Shown here: in pieces, positions 1-8,798 of the stretch
Position numbering within the stretch: the first letter of the stretch is position 1
Layout of the letters: the number at the start of each line of letters is the position of its first letter
Assembly (NCBI RefSeq): GCF_013205055.1
Contig: NZ_JABMLF010000006.1
Span: 248,001 to 312,000 of the forward strand
Source of the DNA: Rathayibacter sp. VKM Ac-2856
GTDB taxonomy: Bacteria > Actinomycetota > Actinomycetes > Actinomycetales > Microbacteriaceae
Length of the DNA: 64,000 bases
Reading direction: 5' to 3'
Translations under genes and position numbers: made by a program
The notes under the pieces: generated by a model
The model's database searches: none
Told to the model about the DNA's origin: nothing
Seen by the model: the letters and a program-made list of their open reading frames with translations, nothing else

Positions 1-61
1 GGGGCTCGACCCCGACGGCGACGTCGTCTGGGGACGGATTCTGGAGGTGACCGGTGGCTGA
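1..61 (+). CDS. gltB: Glutamate synthase large subunit, 3' end only
   Basis: The frame starting at base 2 reads to a TGA at 59-61 and ends in WGRILEVTGG, the usual C-terminal end of the ferredoxin/NADPH glutamate synthase alpha chain. Only about 19 residues are inside the window. The stop lies inside the start of gltD (GTG at 54), an 8-base overlap that fits translational coupling of the two subunits. Confidence 0.8.
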   Translation, partial: GLDPDGDVVWGRILEVTGG

Positions 62-1511
62 TCCCAAGGGATTCCTGAAGGTGCAGGACCGGGAGCTGCC
101 CAAGCGGCGCCCGGTGTCCGTGCGGCTGATGGACTGGAAAGAGGTGTACGAGCAGGGCGACACCGCCGTGCTGCGCCGGCAGGCCGGCCGCTGCATGGAC
201 TGCGGCATCCCGTTCTGCCACAAGGGCTGCCCGCTCGGGAACCTGATCCCCGAGTGGAACGACCTGATGTGGCGCGGCGAGGGCCGCCAGGCGATCGAGC
301 GCCTGCACGCGACGAACAACTTCCCGGAGTTCACCGGCCGCCTGTGCCCGGCGCCCTGCGAGTCGTCCTGCGTGCTGGGCATCAACCAGCCCGCGGTCAC
401 GATCAAGCAGATCGAGGTCTCGATCATCGATCAGGCCTTCGGCAACGACTGGGTGCAGCCGCACCCGCCGGAGCGCCTGACCGGCAAGACGGTCGCCGTC
501 GTCGGCTCCGGCCCCGCCGGTCTCGCCGCCGCGCAGCAGCTCACCCGCGCCGGCCACACCGTCGCGGTCTACGAGCGCGACGACCGCATCGGCGGCCTCC
601 TGCGCTACGGCATCCCGGACTTCAAGATGGAGAAGAAGCACCTCGAGCTGCGTCTGAACCAGATGAAGGCCGAGGGCACCCGCTTCCGCGCGGGCGTCGA
701 CATCGGCACGGACATCACCTGGGACGACCTGCGCGCGCGCTACGACGCCGTCGTGGTCGCGACCGGCGCGATGGTCCCGCGCGACCTGCCGATCCCCGGC
801 CGCGATCTGGCGGGCGTGCACTTCGCCATGGAGTACCTCGTCCAGTCCAACCACGCCATCGCGGGCGACCGCGTCTTCGAGCAGATCTCGGCGGAGGGCA
901 AGCACGTCGTCGTCCTCGGCGGCGGCGACACCGGCGCCGACTGCATCGGCACCGCGCACCGCCAGAAGGCGGCCTCGGTCACCAACCTCGCGATCGGCAC
1001 CCAGCCGCCGTCACAGCGGCCGGACAGCCAGCCCTGGCCGATGGACCCGACGGTCTTCGAGGTCTCCAGCGCCCACGAGGAGGGCGGCGAGCGCATGTTC
1101 CTCGCCTCCACGGTCGAGTTCCTCTCGAACGAGGTCGGCGAGGTCCGCGCCGTCCGCGTGGCGGAGACCGAGTACCTCGACGGACGCCGCGTGCCCAAGG
1201 CGGGCACCGAGCGCGAGATCCCGGCCGACCTGGTCCTCCTGGCCCTGGGCTTCACCGGCCCGGAGTCGGAGCACCTCGCCGGCCAGCTCGAGGTGCCCTT
1301 CACGGACCGCGGCAACGTGGTCCGCGGCGACCGCTTCGAGACCAGCGTCCCCGGTGTCTTCGTCGCGGGCGACGCCGGGCGCGGCCAGTCGCTCATCGTC
1401 TGGGCGATCGCCGAGGGCCGCTCCGTCGCGGCCGAGATCGACCGCTACCTCGAAGGCACGACCCAGCTGCCCGCACCCGTCGGGCCCAACGACCGGGGCT
1501 TCACGCTCTAG
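54..1511 (+). CDS. gltD: Glutamate synthase small (beta) subunit
   Basis: FAD- and Fe-S-containing beta subunit that passes electrons from NADPH to the large subunit for making glutamate from glutamine and 2-oxoglutarate. The 485 residues match the family. Cysteines at about 47, 50, 55 and 59 and at 98, 102 and 106 are the N-terminal [4Fe-4S] ligands. GSGPAG at about 151 is the FAD fold, GGGDTG at about 289 the NADPH site, and VFVAGDAGRGQSL near the end the second FAD contact. The GTG start overlaps the gltB stop, so the pair forms an operon. Pyruvate kinase follows after its own promoter. Confidence 0.95.
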   Translation: MADPKGFLKVQDRELPKRRPVSVRLMDWKEVYEQGDTAVLRRQAGRCMDCGIPFCHKGCPLGNLIPEWNDLMWRGEGRQAIERLHATNNFPEFTGRLCPAPCESSCVLGINQPAVTIKQIEVSIIDQAFGNDWVQPHPPERLTGKTVAVVGSGPAGLAAAQQLTRAGHTVAVYERDDRIGGLLRYGIPDFKMEKKHLELRLNQMKAEGTRFRAGVDIGTDITWDDLRARYDAVVVATGAMVPRDLPIPGRDLAGVHFAMEYLVQSNHAIAGDRVFEQISAEGKHVVVLGGGDTGADCIGTAHRQKAASVTNLAIGTQPPSQRPDSQPWPMDPTVFEVSSAHEEGGERMFLASTVEFLSNEVGEVRAVRVAETEYLDGRRVPKAGTEREIPADLVLLALGFTGPESEHLAGQLEVPFTDRGNVVRGDRFETSVPGVFVAGDAGRGQSLIVWAIAEGRSVAAEIDRYLEGTTQLPAPVGPNDRGFTL

Positions 1512-1525
1512 TCCCGCGGACGCGA

Positions 1526-1531
1526 TAGTCT
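1526..1531 (+). promoter_or_regulatory. Putative -10 box of pyk
   Basis: TAGTCT lies 15 bases after the gltD stop and gives a leader of about 70 bases before the pyk ATG, which has CGGAG as a plausible ribosome-binding site. No clear -35 box was seen. Confidence 0.45.
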
Positions 1532-1607
1532 TCGCGCGCCAGCTTCACAGCTCACCCTCCCCGCTATCGACGCGCCCGCGGGCGCAGAACAACGGAGCAC
1601 CCCCTCA

Positions 1608-3053
1608 ATGAGACGAGCGAAAATCGTCGCCACCCTCGGCCCGGCAACGTCGTCGTACGAGACCATTCGTGCGATCATCGACGCCGGCGTGGACGTGGCC
1701 CGCATGAACCTCAGCCACGGCAGCTACGACGTCCACGAGGGCGTCTACCGCCTCGTGCGGAAGGCCGCCGAAGACTCCGGACGCGCCGTCGCGATCATGG
1801 TCGACCTGCAGGGCCCGAAGATCCGCCTCGGCAAGTTCGAGGGCGGCCCGTACCCCCTCGCCGAGGGCGACGTCTTCACCATCACCACCGAGGACGTCCT
1901 CGGCACCAAGGAGCTCTCGGGCACCACGTTCAAGGGCCTGCCCGACGACGTGAACCCGGGTGACATGCTCCTGATCGACGACGGCAAGGTCGCGGTCCGC
2001 GTCACGGCCGTCGAGGGCCCCCGCGTGATCACCGAGTGCGTCGTCCCCGGCAACATCTCGAACAACAAGGGCATCAACCTGCCCGGCGTCGCGGTCAACG
2101 TGCCCGCGCTGTCGCAGAAGGACGAGGACGACCTCCGCTGGGCGATCCGCCTCGGCGCGGACATCATCGCGCTGTCCTTCGTGCGCAACGCGAGCGACAT
2201 CGTCCGCGTGCACGAGATCATGGCGGAGGAGGGTCGGAAGGCCCCGGTCATCGCCAAGATCGAGAAGCCGCAGGCCGTCGACAACCTGCAGGAGATCATC
2301 GACGTCTTCGACGGCATCATGGTCGCCCGCGGCGACCTCGGCGTCGAGCTGCCCCTCGAGGCCGTGCCGATCGTGCAGAAGCACGCCGTCGAGCTCGCCC
2401 GCCGCTGGGCCAAGCCCGTCATCGTCGCCACCCAGATGCTCGAGTCGATGATCGAGAGCCCGCGCCCCACCCGCGCCGAGGCCTCCGACGTCGCCAACGC
2501 GATCCTCGACGGAGCCGACGCGGTCATGCTCTCCGGCGAGACCAGCGTCGGTGCCTGGCCGGTCGTCACCGTCCAGACCATGGCGCGCATCGTCGAGTCC
2601 ACCGAGGAGCACGGGCTCGAGCGGATCCCCCCGCTCGGCAGCAAGCCGCGCACCCAGGGCGGCTCCGTCACCCTCGCCGCCGCCGAGGTCGCCGAGTTCG
2701 TCGAGGCGAAGTTCCTCTGCGTCTTCACCGAGTCCGGCGACTCCGTCCGCCGCATGACGCGCCTGCGCCACGGCATCCCGATCATCGGCTTCACCCCCGA
2801 GACCTCGGTCCGCCGCCGCATGGCGCTCAACTGGGGCGTCCAGTCCTACGTGACGCCGCGCGTGAACCACACCGACGCGATGTTCGCCCAGGTCGACGCC
2901 GTCCTCCTCCGCGAGGGCCTCGCCAAGGCCGGCGACACCGTCGTCGTCGTCTCCGGGTCGCCCCCCGGACGCGCCGGCACCACCAACGACATGCGCGTGC
3001 ACGTCGTCGGCTCCTCCAGCTCCTCGGAGCCGGTGGAGAACTGGGACCACTGA
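1608..3053 (+). CDS. pyk: Pyruvate kinase
   Basis: Converts phosphoenolpyruvate and ADP to pyruvate and ATP, the last step of glycolysis. It has 481 residues, normal for actinobacterial Pyk. Substrate-binding motifs are in order: MNLSHG at about 33, DLQGPKIR at about 66, AKIEK at about 216-220 with the catalytic lysine, MVARGDLG at about 238, and ATQMLESM at about 274. The C-terminal effector domain (from about 360) is complete. It is followed directly by a strong hairpin, so it is the last gene of its transcript. The other lower-glycolysis genes of the window lie at 39-42 kb. Confidence 0.96.
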   Translation: MRRAKIVATLGPATSSYETIRAIIDAGVDVARMNLSHGSYDVHEGVYRLVRKAAEDSGRAVAIMVDLQGPKIRLGKFEGGPYPLAEGDVFTITTEDVLGTKELSGTTFKGLPDDVNPGDMLLIDDGKVAVRVTAVEGPRVITECVVPGNISNNKGINLPGVAVNVPALSQKDEDDLRWAIRLGADIIALSFVRNASDIVRVHEIMAEEGRKAPVIAKIEKPQAVDNLQEIIDVFDGIMVARGDLGVELPLEAVPIVQKHAVELARRWAKPVIVATQMLESMIESPRPTRAEASDVANAILDGADAVMLSGETSVGAWPVVTVQTMARIVESTEEHGLERIPPLGSKPRTQGGSVTLAAAEVAEFVEAKFLCVFTESGDSVRRMTRLRHGIPIIGFTPETSVRRRMALNWGVQSYVTPRVNHTDAMFAQVDAVLLREGLAKAGDTVVVVSGSPPGRAGTTNDMRVHVVGSSSSSEPVENWDH

Positions 3054-3059
3054 GTTCCT

Positions 3060-3098
3060 GCAGAAGGGCCCGGTCGCACAGCGACCGGGCCCTTCTGC
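3060..3098 (+). terminator. Intrinsic terminator after pyk
   Basis: A perfect 18-bp stem (GCAGAAGGGCCCGGTCGC and its complement) closes a 3-base loop (ACA) starting 7 bases after the pyk stop. As elsewhere in this genome the stem is GC-rich and no long T tract follows. Several terminators here share the core GAAGGGCCCG. Confidence 0.85.
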
Positions 3099-3180
3099 GA
3101 CGGACTCCTCGTTCCTCGTCGTCCGTCGGCGGTCGGCTTCGCGACGGGGTGCGCGGGGAGGAGCCGGTCGCGTTCCGGGT

Positions 3181-3217
3181 ACGACGATCCGCTGCCACGC
3201 GGATCGCCGGTGACCCT
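3181..3217. repeat. REP-like palindromic element, copy 1
   Basis: The 37-base element holds the hairpin CGATCCGC - TGCCAC - GCGGATCG. A second copy with compensatory changes lies at 42249-42285. Confidence 0.6.
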
Positions 3218-3364
3218 GCGAGGGGGCGCGGCCCCTGCGGGGCGCGGCTTCGCCGGGACTCGGGCAGCGTGTCCCGCTGCTCGAGCCGCCGCGAGGCACA
3301 CGCTGCTCGACCCGCTGCGAAGCCCACGCTGCTCGACCCTCCGCGAGGCACACGCTGCTCGATC

Positions 3365-3410
3365 CATGCTGGTCGAGTAGCCGCGCAGCGGCGTATCGAG
3401 ACCCACGCTG
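3365..3410. repeat. CTGGTCGAG/TATCGAGAC repeat, copy A1
   Basis: Reads CATGCTGGTCGAGTAGCCGC followed by the inverted partner GCGGCGTATCGAGACCCACG. It can fold through GCCGC/GCGGC and the flanking TCGA parts. The same element recurs at 3526, 3605, 26350, 26412, 26472, 61202 and 61291. Confidence 0.75.
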
Positions 3411-3525
3411 ACCGAGCGGCGGTCTGCACGGGCCGCGGCCCCTGCGGGGCGCGAGCCACCACTCGCCGGCTCCTAGCGCGGAGCGGCCCCCTCATGCTGA
3501 TCGACCGAGCGCGCAGCGGCCCCCT

Positions 3526-3571
3526 CATGCTGGTCGAGTAGCCGCGCAGCGGCATATCGAGACCCGCGCTG
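3526..3571. repeat. CTGGTCGAG/TATCGAGAC repeat, copy A2
   Basis: Same orientation as copy A1, with small changes (GGCATATCGAG, CCCGCGCTG). A partial copy precedes it at 3493-3520. Confidence 0.7.
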
Positions 3572-3604
3572 ACCGACCAGCCGCGGAGGCCACGCTGATC
3601 GACT

Positions 3605-3650
3605 CATGCTGGTCGAGTAGCCGCGGAGCGGCGTATCGAGACCCACGCTG
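3605..3650. repeat. CTGGTCGAG/TATCGAGAC repeat, copy A3
   Basis: Same orientation as A1 and A2. Inside the stem GCGCAG is replaced by GCGGAG. It is the last copy before the Ppx gene. Confidence 0.7.
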
Positions 3651-3732
3651 ATCGAGCTGCCGCCGCAGAGGGAGGCCGCGCGCGAGCGAGCGGGGCCTGC
3701 GGCCGCGGTCCGGGAGGCCCGGCCGCCCGCGC

Positions 3733-3738
3733 TAGCGT
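3733..3738 (+). promoter_or_regulatory. -10 box of ppx gene (leaderless)
   Basis: TAGCGT, then 6 bases, then ATG. This places the transcription start at or next to the start codon. Confidence 0.6.
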
Positions 3739-3744
3739 GGGGGG

Positions 3745-4713
3745 ATGCGACTCGGCGTGCTCGACATCGGCTCCAACACGGTCCATCTGCTGCTCGTCGA
3801 TGCGCACCCGGGAGCGCGGCCCGTGCCGTACCGGTCGCACAAGCGCAGCCTCGCGCTGGTCGCGTACCTCGACGCCGCGGGCGACATCACCGAGGAGGGG
3901 CAGCGCGAGCTGATCTCCTTCGTCGCCGAGGCGCACGAGGTCGCCCGCCGCCACCGCGCGGAGGACCTGCTCGCCTTCGCCACGTCCGCGATCCGCGAGG
4001 CCGGCAACGGCGCCGCGGTGCTCGAGCGCGTCCGCGCCGAGACCGGCGTCCACCTGCAGGAGCTCGGCGGCGAGGCCGAGGCCTCCGCGACCTTCCTGGC
4101 CGTCCGCCGCTGGTTCGGCTGGGGTGCGGGCTCGATCCTCGACCTCGACATCGGCGGCGGCTCCTTCGAGCTGTCGATGGGCGTCGACGAGGTCCCCGAG
4201 CTCGCCGTCTCCGTGCCGCTCGGCGCCGGACGCGTGACCCGCGACCTCCTCGACGGCGACCCCGCCTCCGCCACGAGCGTCAAGGCCGCCCGCCGCCACG
4301 CGCGCGACGTGCTCGCCGAGCCTGTCCGCTCCTTCCTGGCCCTCGGGACCCCCGACCTGGTCGCCGGGACCTCGAAGACCTTCCGCTCCCTCGCCCGCAT
4401 CGCCGGTGCCGCCCCGAGCGCCGCCGGCCCGCTCGCGCGCCGCGAGCTGCACCTGGTCGACCTGCGGCTCTGGTCCTCCCGGCTCGCCGCGATCAGCGCG
4501 GCCGACCGCTCCGCGCTGCCGGGCGTCTCGACGCTCCGCGCGCCGCAGCTGCTGGCCGGCGCGCTCGTCGCCGAGGCGGCGATGGAGGCCCTGCACATCG
4601 AGACGCTGGTGATCTGCCCGTGGGCGACCCGCGAGGGGCTGATCATCCGCCGCTTCGAGCTGCTCGACGCGCAGCTGCAGCGGGACGAGCCTCAGCTGAG
4701 CGTGATGCTGTAG
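3745..4713 (+). CDS. Ppx/GppA family phosphatase
   Basis: Member of the ASKHA-fold exopolyphosphatase / pppGpp phosphohydrolase family, which trims polyphosphate or (p)ppGpp. The 322 residues cover the two-domain core, without the C-terminal HD-like extension of E. coli Ppx. Visible motifs are LDIGSNT at 6-12 (phosphate loop 1), FATSAIREA at about 78-86, and DIGGGSFEL at about 135-143 (phosphate loop 2). The ATG follows a -10 box by 6 bases. The last 22 bases overlap the end of the convergent epimerase gene. The preferred substrate cannot be told from sequence. Confidence 0.88.
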   Translation: MRLGVLDIGSNTVHLLLVDAHPGARPVPYRSHKRSLALVAYLDAAGDITEEGQRELISFVAEAHEVARRHRAEDLLAFATSAIREAGNGAAVLERVRAETGVHLQELGGEAEASATFLAVRRWFGWGAGSILDLDIGGGSFELSMGVDEVPELAVSVPLGAGRVTRDLLDGDPASATSVKAARRHARDVLAEPVRSFLALGTPDLVAGTSKTFRSLARIAGAAPSAAGPLARRELHLVDLRLWSSRLAAISAADRSALPGVSTLRAPQLLAGALVAEAAMEALHIETLVICPWATREGLIIRRFELLDAQLQRDEPQLSVML

Positions 4714-5573
4714 GAGAACGCCCGCTGCTCGCCCGGCGCCAGGACGAACTGCCGCGGCTTGTCGACGATGTCGCCGTCCCAGCCCTCCGGCGTCGGGATG
4801 CTCCGCCACGGCTCCACGCAGACGAACGGCGCGCCGACCGGCTTCCAGACGCCGACGACGTCGAAGTCACCCGTGTCCACCGCGATCGAGCGGGCGCCGT
4901 CGGCCTCGAGCGTCAGCGTCCGGCGGCGCGGCTCGTCGAAGATCAGCACGCCGTCCTCGAAGTGAGCGTCGTCCACCGCGAGCACGCCGTCCTCGAGCGG
5001 CGCCGGGTGGCGCTCGGCGACGAGCAGGTTCTCGGGAGCCCGGCGGAAGCCCTCCGGCTCGGCCTGCGCGAAGCGGATCCGGTGCCCGCCCGTCGCCCCC
5101 GGCAGCGGCAGCGCGAAGGCGGGGTGGTTGCCCACCGAGGCACCGAGCGGCTCCGTGCCGCGGTTCTCGACGGTCTGCGTGATCCGCAGGGTCGAGCCCG
5201 TCACCGCGTAGGCGATCAGCAGGGTCCAGTCGAAGGGGAAGACCGCGCGGGTCGCCTCGTCGCTGCGCAGGCGGAAGACGGCCTCGTCCCCGCCGACGCC
5301 GGTCAGCTCGAAGACGCGATCGCGAGCGAAGCCGTGCTGGCCCATCGCGTAGTCCTCGCCGCCGTGGTGCAGGGTGTCGCCCGGCAGCCTCCCGATGATC
5401 GGGAAGAGCACGGGGGCGTGGCGGCGCCACTCCGGGCCGGCCTGCCAGAGGTACTCGCGGTTCGCGTCGTCGCGGAGCGAGGTCATCTCGGCCCCGGCGG
5501 TCGTCAGGGCCACGCGGAGCTCGTCGCTGCCGATCGTGAGGACGGTGGGGGCGGGGGAGTCGTTGCTGCTCAT
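4692..5573 (-). CDS. Aldose 1-epimerase family protein
   Basis: Galactose-mutarotase-like fold of the LacX/YeaD-type epimerases, 293 residues. Supporting parts are the N-terminal AGAEMTSLRD strand, the WRRHAPVLFPIIGRL segment, GQHGFARDRVFEL (His/Arg active-site region), the conserved SVGNHPAFALPL segment, and a C-terminal VCVEPW. It probably interconverts anomers of a hexose or hexose 6-phosphate; the sugar is unknown. No sugar operon lies beside it. It overlaps ppx tail to tail by 22 bases. The start is ATG, 6 bases after a CAGAAT box that may be a leaderless promoter. Confidence 0.82.
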   Translation of the reverse strand: MSSNDSPAPTVLTIGSDELRVALTTAGAEMTSLRDDANREYLWQAGPEWRRHAPVLFPIIGRLPGDTLHHGGEDYAMGQHGFARDRVFELTGVGGDEAVFRLRSDEATRAVFPFDWTLLIAYAVTGSTLRITQTVENRGTEPLGASVGNHPAFALPLPGATGGHRIRFAQAEPEGFRRAPENLLVAERHPAPLEDGVLAVDDAHFEDGVLIFDEPRRRTLTLEADGARSIAVDTGDFDVVGVWKPVGAPFVCVEPWRSIPTPEGWDGDIVDKPRQFVLAPGEQRAFSYSITLS

Positions 5574-5579
5574 CCTCCG

Positions 5580-5585
5580 ATTCTG
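5580..5585 (-). promoter_or_regulatory. Possible -10 box of the epimerase gene
   Basis: On the minus strand CAGAAT precedes ATG by 6 bases. The first base differs from the TANNNT consensus, but the spacing matches the leaderless genes nearby. Confidence 0.35.
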
Positions 5586-5661
5586 CCGCCGTCGGGTGTC
5601 CGCGCGCTGACCCCGTTCGGCCGCGGCGTGCGGGGCGCTGCCCCTCGGGCGACGCGGCCGG

Positions 5662-5683
5662 TGTCGGAGCGGCGTGACAGCAT
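5662..5683 (+). promoter_or_regulatory. Possible damage-type promoter of the SNF2 gene
   Basis: TGTCGGAG, 8 bases, CAGCAT, then 6 bases to ATG. This resembles the RecA-NDp/PafBC motif (TGTCRGTG-N8-TANNNT), with one mismatch in each half. Confidence 0.35.
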
Positions 5684-5689
5684 GGGGCG

Positions 5690-8600
5690 ATGCCTCCCGA
5701 GAACTCCGCCGCCTCCTGGCGCGCCCGCGTGGGCGAGCTCAGCGGCGGCGGCGATGCCCGCGAGGCGGCCCCGCCGCTCACCCCGATCGGCCTGCAGTTC
5801 GAGCTGCGCCGCCTCGTCCGGCGCGCCGACGACCCGTGGCGGGCCCCGACGAGCGAGCGCGTGACCAGCGCCGGCTACGACCCCGCCGATCGCGACGACC
5901 ACCGCCTCGCCACCCGGCCCGTCGTGCCCGGTCGCGGCGGTGCCTGGAACCGCTCGACGCTCACCTGGAAGTCGCTGAACTTCCAGACCCACCGGCTCTC
6001 GCTCGACCCGGCGCACCAGCGCTGGTTCGCCGAGTTCGCCGCGCTGCACCGGGCGACGCGGACCGTGCACCTCGGGCAGGACCCCGACTGGATCCACCTC
6101 GACGACTACGAGAGCCCGCTGCTCTGGCGCCTGCTCGAGCAGGCGGAGGGCCTGCGCATCCCGCTGCTGAGCACAGGGACCGGGTCGATCGCGCGCGCCG
6201 CTGCCGCGCACGTCGCCCTCGTCGCCGCCGATCGCGCGGGTGCCCTCGAGCTCGCGCCCGTGCTCCGGCTCGACGTCGGCGAGCGGCCGCTCGAGACCGC
6301 CCGACCGATCGCGCGGCACGGCGTCTACCTGGTCGAGGCGGGCGACCCCACGGCGCTGCTGCTCGCGCCGACGCCGCAGCCGCTCGACGACGAGGAGCTG
6401 CGGCTCCTGCGCCATCCCGAGGCGGCGAGCGTGCCGGTGGAGGACGTGCCCGAGTTCCTGGAGGATCACCTGCCCCCCCTGCGCGCCCGGATCGCCGTGC
6501 GGAGTGCGGACGGCGGGATCGAGCTCGACGAGCCGGAGCCGCCGCGGCTCGTCTGCACGGTCTCCTTCGAGCCGCGCCGCGTCGTCCGGGTCGGCTGGCA
6601 CTGGCGCCGCGCCGCGGACCGCGCCCGCGAGCTCGACGGCGCGGGCGACGACGCGCTCGAGGTGTCGATCCTTCGCCGTGCCCGCACCGTCCTGGCCGCG
6701 GCGCAGTCCGACGTCGTCCCCGACCTCGAGAAGCCGGCCCTGCTGCGCGGCGCGGCGGCGGCGGTGTTCGTCGTCGAGCAGCTGCCCCTCCTCGAGGGCG
6801 TCGGCGGCGTGCGGATCGAGCGCGAGGGCGTCCCGCCGGACTACCGGATCCTGAACGGACCGCTGACCCTGACCCTCACCGCCGTCGACACCGAGAGCGC
6901 CGACTGGTTCGACCTCGGCGTCGTCGTCACCATCGGCGACGCCAGCGTCCCCTTCGGCCCGCTCTTCCGCGCGCTCGCGACCGGCGGCGACCGCGTCCGC
7001 CTCGTCGACCACTCCTACCTCTCGCTCGCGCACCCCGGTCTCGACCGGCTGCGCGAGCTGCTGAACCGCGCCGACGAGCTGGAGGAGTGGGAGACCGGCC
7101 CGCGGATCGGCCGGCACCAGACCGCGCTATGGGAGGAGCTCGACGAGCTCGCCGACGCGAGCGTCGCCTCCGACGCCTGGAAGGACGTGCTCGCGACCGC
7201 CCTGGCCGCCGGCGCCCCGGTCGACGTCGCACCGCCGGCCGGGCTGGCGGGCGAGCTGCGCTCGTACCAGCGCGAGGGCTACTCCTGGCTCGTGCACCGC
7301 CGCCGGCACGGGCTCGGCGGGATCCTCGCCGACGACATGGGACTCGGCAAGACGCTGCAGGCCCTCGCGATGATGCTGCAGGCGGTCGAGGAGGCGCGCG
7401 CCGCCGGTGGCCGCGCCGCGCCGTTCCTCGTGGTCGCGCCCACCTCGGTGCTGCCCGGCTGGCTGTCCGAGGCGGCCCGCTTCGCCCCCTCGCTCCGGGT
7501 CGCGGCGGTGACCAGCTCCCGCGACGGACGCGGGGACACCCTCGCGGCCCTGCCGCCCGACGTGGACGTCGTGGTCACGAGCTACGCCGTGCTCCGGCTG
7601 GTCGGCGAGCAGTGGGCCGAGCGGAGCTGGTCGGCGCTCGTGCTCGACGAGGCGCAGTTCGTCAAGAACCCGTCCTCGCAGGCGCACAGGGCCGCCCGCG
7701 GCGTCGGAGCGCCGATCACGCTCGCGCTCACCGGCACGCCGCTCGAGAACTCGCTCGACGAGCTGTGGGCGGTCCTCGCGCTCACCGCTCCCGGTCTGCT
7801 GCCGTCGCTGCGGCGGTTCCGCGAGGAGTTCACCCGCCCGATCCTGCACGCCGACGACCCGGTCGGCATCGCCTCGCCCGACCTGTCGGAGGGCCGCACG
7901 ATCGCGCACGCCGAGGGTGCGCGACGGCGCCTGGACCGGCTGCGGCACCGGATCCGCCCGTTCCTGCTGCGCCGGACGAAGGAGGCGGTCGCACCCGAGC
8001 TGCCCGAGAAGCAGGAGCAGACCCTCGAGGTGACCCTCTCCGCGAGCCACCGCGTGCTGTACGACGGCTATCTCCAGCGCGAGCGGCGGAAGCTCCTCGG
8101 ACTCGTCGAGGACCTCGACCGCCAGCGCTTCACGGTGTTCCGCTCCCTCACGCTGCTCCGCCTGCTCGCGCTCGACGCGTCGCTGGTGGACCCGTCCTAC
8201 CGCCACGTCCCCTCGGCCAAGCTCGACGCGCTCCTCGAGCAGCTCGACGACGTCCTGGCCGAGGGGCGCCGCGCGCTCGTGTTCAGCACCTTCACCTCGT
8301 ACCTCGAGCGGGCGGCCGAGCGGCTGAGGCGGCGTGGGATCCCGTTCGTCCAGCTCGACGGCTCGACGCGGGACAGGGCGGCGGTCATCGACGAGTTCCG
8401 CTCCGGCGCCGCACCGGTCTTCCTGATCAGCCTCAAGGCGGGCGGGACGGGGCTCACGCTGACGGAGGCCGACCACGTCTTCATCCTCGATCCCTGGTGG
8501 AACCCCGCGGCCGAGGCGCAGGCGGTCGACCGCGCCCACCGCATCGGCCAGGAGCGCCGCGTCAACGTCTACCGGCTGGTCGCGAAGGACACGATCGAGG

Positions 8601-8719
8601 AGAAGATCGTGCGGCTGAAGGAGCGGAAGGCGCGCCTGAGCACCGCCGTGCTCGACGAGGGCGAGCTGTTCGCGCAGTCGCTGACCGCGGACGACCTGCG
8701 GGAGCTGCTGGCGGAGTGA
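5690..8719 (+). CDS. SNF2-family DEAD/DEAH-box helicase
   Basis: Large Swi2/Snf2-type DNA translocase of 1009 residues, cytoplasmic. Roughly 500 N-terminal residues form the SNF2-associated region common in bacterial members. The ATPase core follows: DDMGLGKT (Walker A) at about 546, DEAQ (motif II) at about 652, LTGTPLENSLDELW (motif III region), LKAGGTGLTLTEADHV (motif V) and DRAHRIGQ (motif VI) at about 949. All catalytic motifs look intact. Bacterial members are thought to remodel DNA-bound proteins or assist repair or transcription; no partner gene is adjacent. The ATG at 5690 is chosen because it lies 6 bases after a -10-like box. Confidence 0.9.
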   Translation: MPPENSAASWRARVGELSGGGDAREAAPPLTPIGLQFELRRLVRRADDPWRAPTSERVTSAGYDPADRDDHRLATRPVVPGRGGAWNRSTLTWKSLNFQTHRLSLDPAHQRWFAEFAALHRATRTVHLGQDPDWIHLDDYESPLLWRLLEQAEGLRIPLLSTGTGSIARAAAAHVALVAADRAGALELAPVLRLDVGERPLETARPIARHGVYLVEAGDPTALLLAPTPQPLDDEELRLLRHPEAASVPVEDVPEFLEDHLPPLRARIAVRSADGGIELDEPEPPRLVCTVSFEPRRVVRVGWHWRRAADRARELDGAGDDALEVSILRRARTVLAAAQSDVVPDLEKPALLRGAAAAVFVVEQLPLLEGVGGVRIEREGVPPDYRILNGPLTLTLTAVDTESADWFDLGVVVTIGDASVPFGPLFRALATGGDRVRLVDHSYLSLAHPGLDRLRELLNRADELEEWETGPRIGRHQTALWEELDELADASVASDAWKDVLATALAAGAPVDVAPPAGLAGELRSYQREGYSWLVHRRRHGLGGILADDMGLGKTLQALAMMLQAVEEARAAGGRAAPFLVVAPTSVLPGWLSEAARFAPSLRVAAVTSSRDGRGDTLAALPPDVDVVVTSYAVLRLVGEQWAERSWSALVLDEAQFVKNPSSQAHRAARGVGAPITLALTGTPLENSLDELWAVLALTAPGLLPSLRRFREEFTRPILHADDPVGIASPDLSEGRTIAHAEGARRRLDRLRHRIRPFLLRRTKEAVAPELPEKQEQTLEVTLSASHRVLYDGYLQRERRKLLGLVEDLDRQRFTVFRSLTLLRLLALDASLVDPSYRHVPSAKLDALLEQLDDVLAEGRRALVFSTFTSYLERAAERLRRRGIPFVQLDGSTRDRAAVIDEFRSGAAPVFLISLKAGGTGLTLTEADHVFILDPWWNPAAEAQAVDRAHRIGQERRVNVYRLVAKDTIEEKIVRLKERKARLSTAVLDEGELFAQSLTADDLRELLAE

Positions 8720-8786
8720 TCGCGCCGCCCGACCCTGGCCCATGAAAGGGTGACGGAACGGCCAGCCGTGGCACAGGATCCGAGCG

Positions 8787-8792
8787 CAGACT
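8787..8792 (+). promoter_or_regulatory. Possible -10 box of the MpaB-like gene
   Basis: CAGACT, 6 bases, then ATG. The spacing is identical to the leaderless group, with one mismatch to TANNNT. Confidence 0.35.
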
Positions 8793-8798
8793 CGGCGG

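Larger units (their letters stand above)
3099..3744. other. Gene-free repeat-rich interval
   Basis: About 650 bases without a credible gene. It holds a REP-like hairpin (3181-3217), a run of truncated GCTGCTCGAC fragments (about 3275-3365) and three full copies of the CTGGTCGAG/TATCGAGAC repeat. Long open frames here are by-products of GC content and of the repeats. Confidence 0.7.

Noticed and set aside
3099-3744. Insertion sequence or transposon remnant
   Set aside because: There is no transposase-like frame, no terminal inverted repeats bounding the interval and no target duplication. The content is short dispersed repeats.
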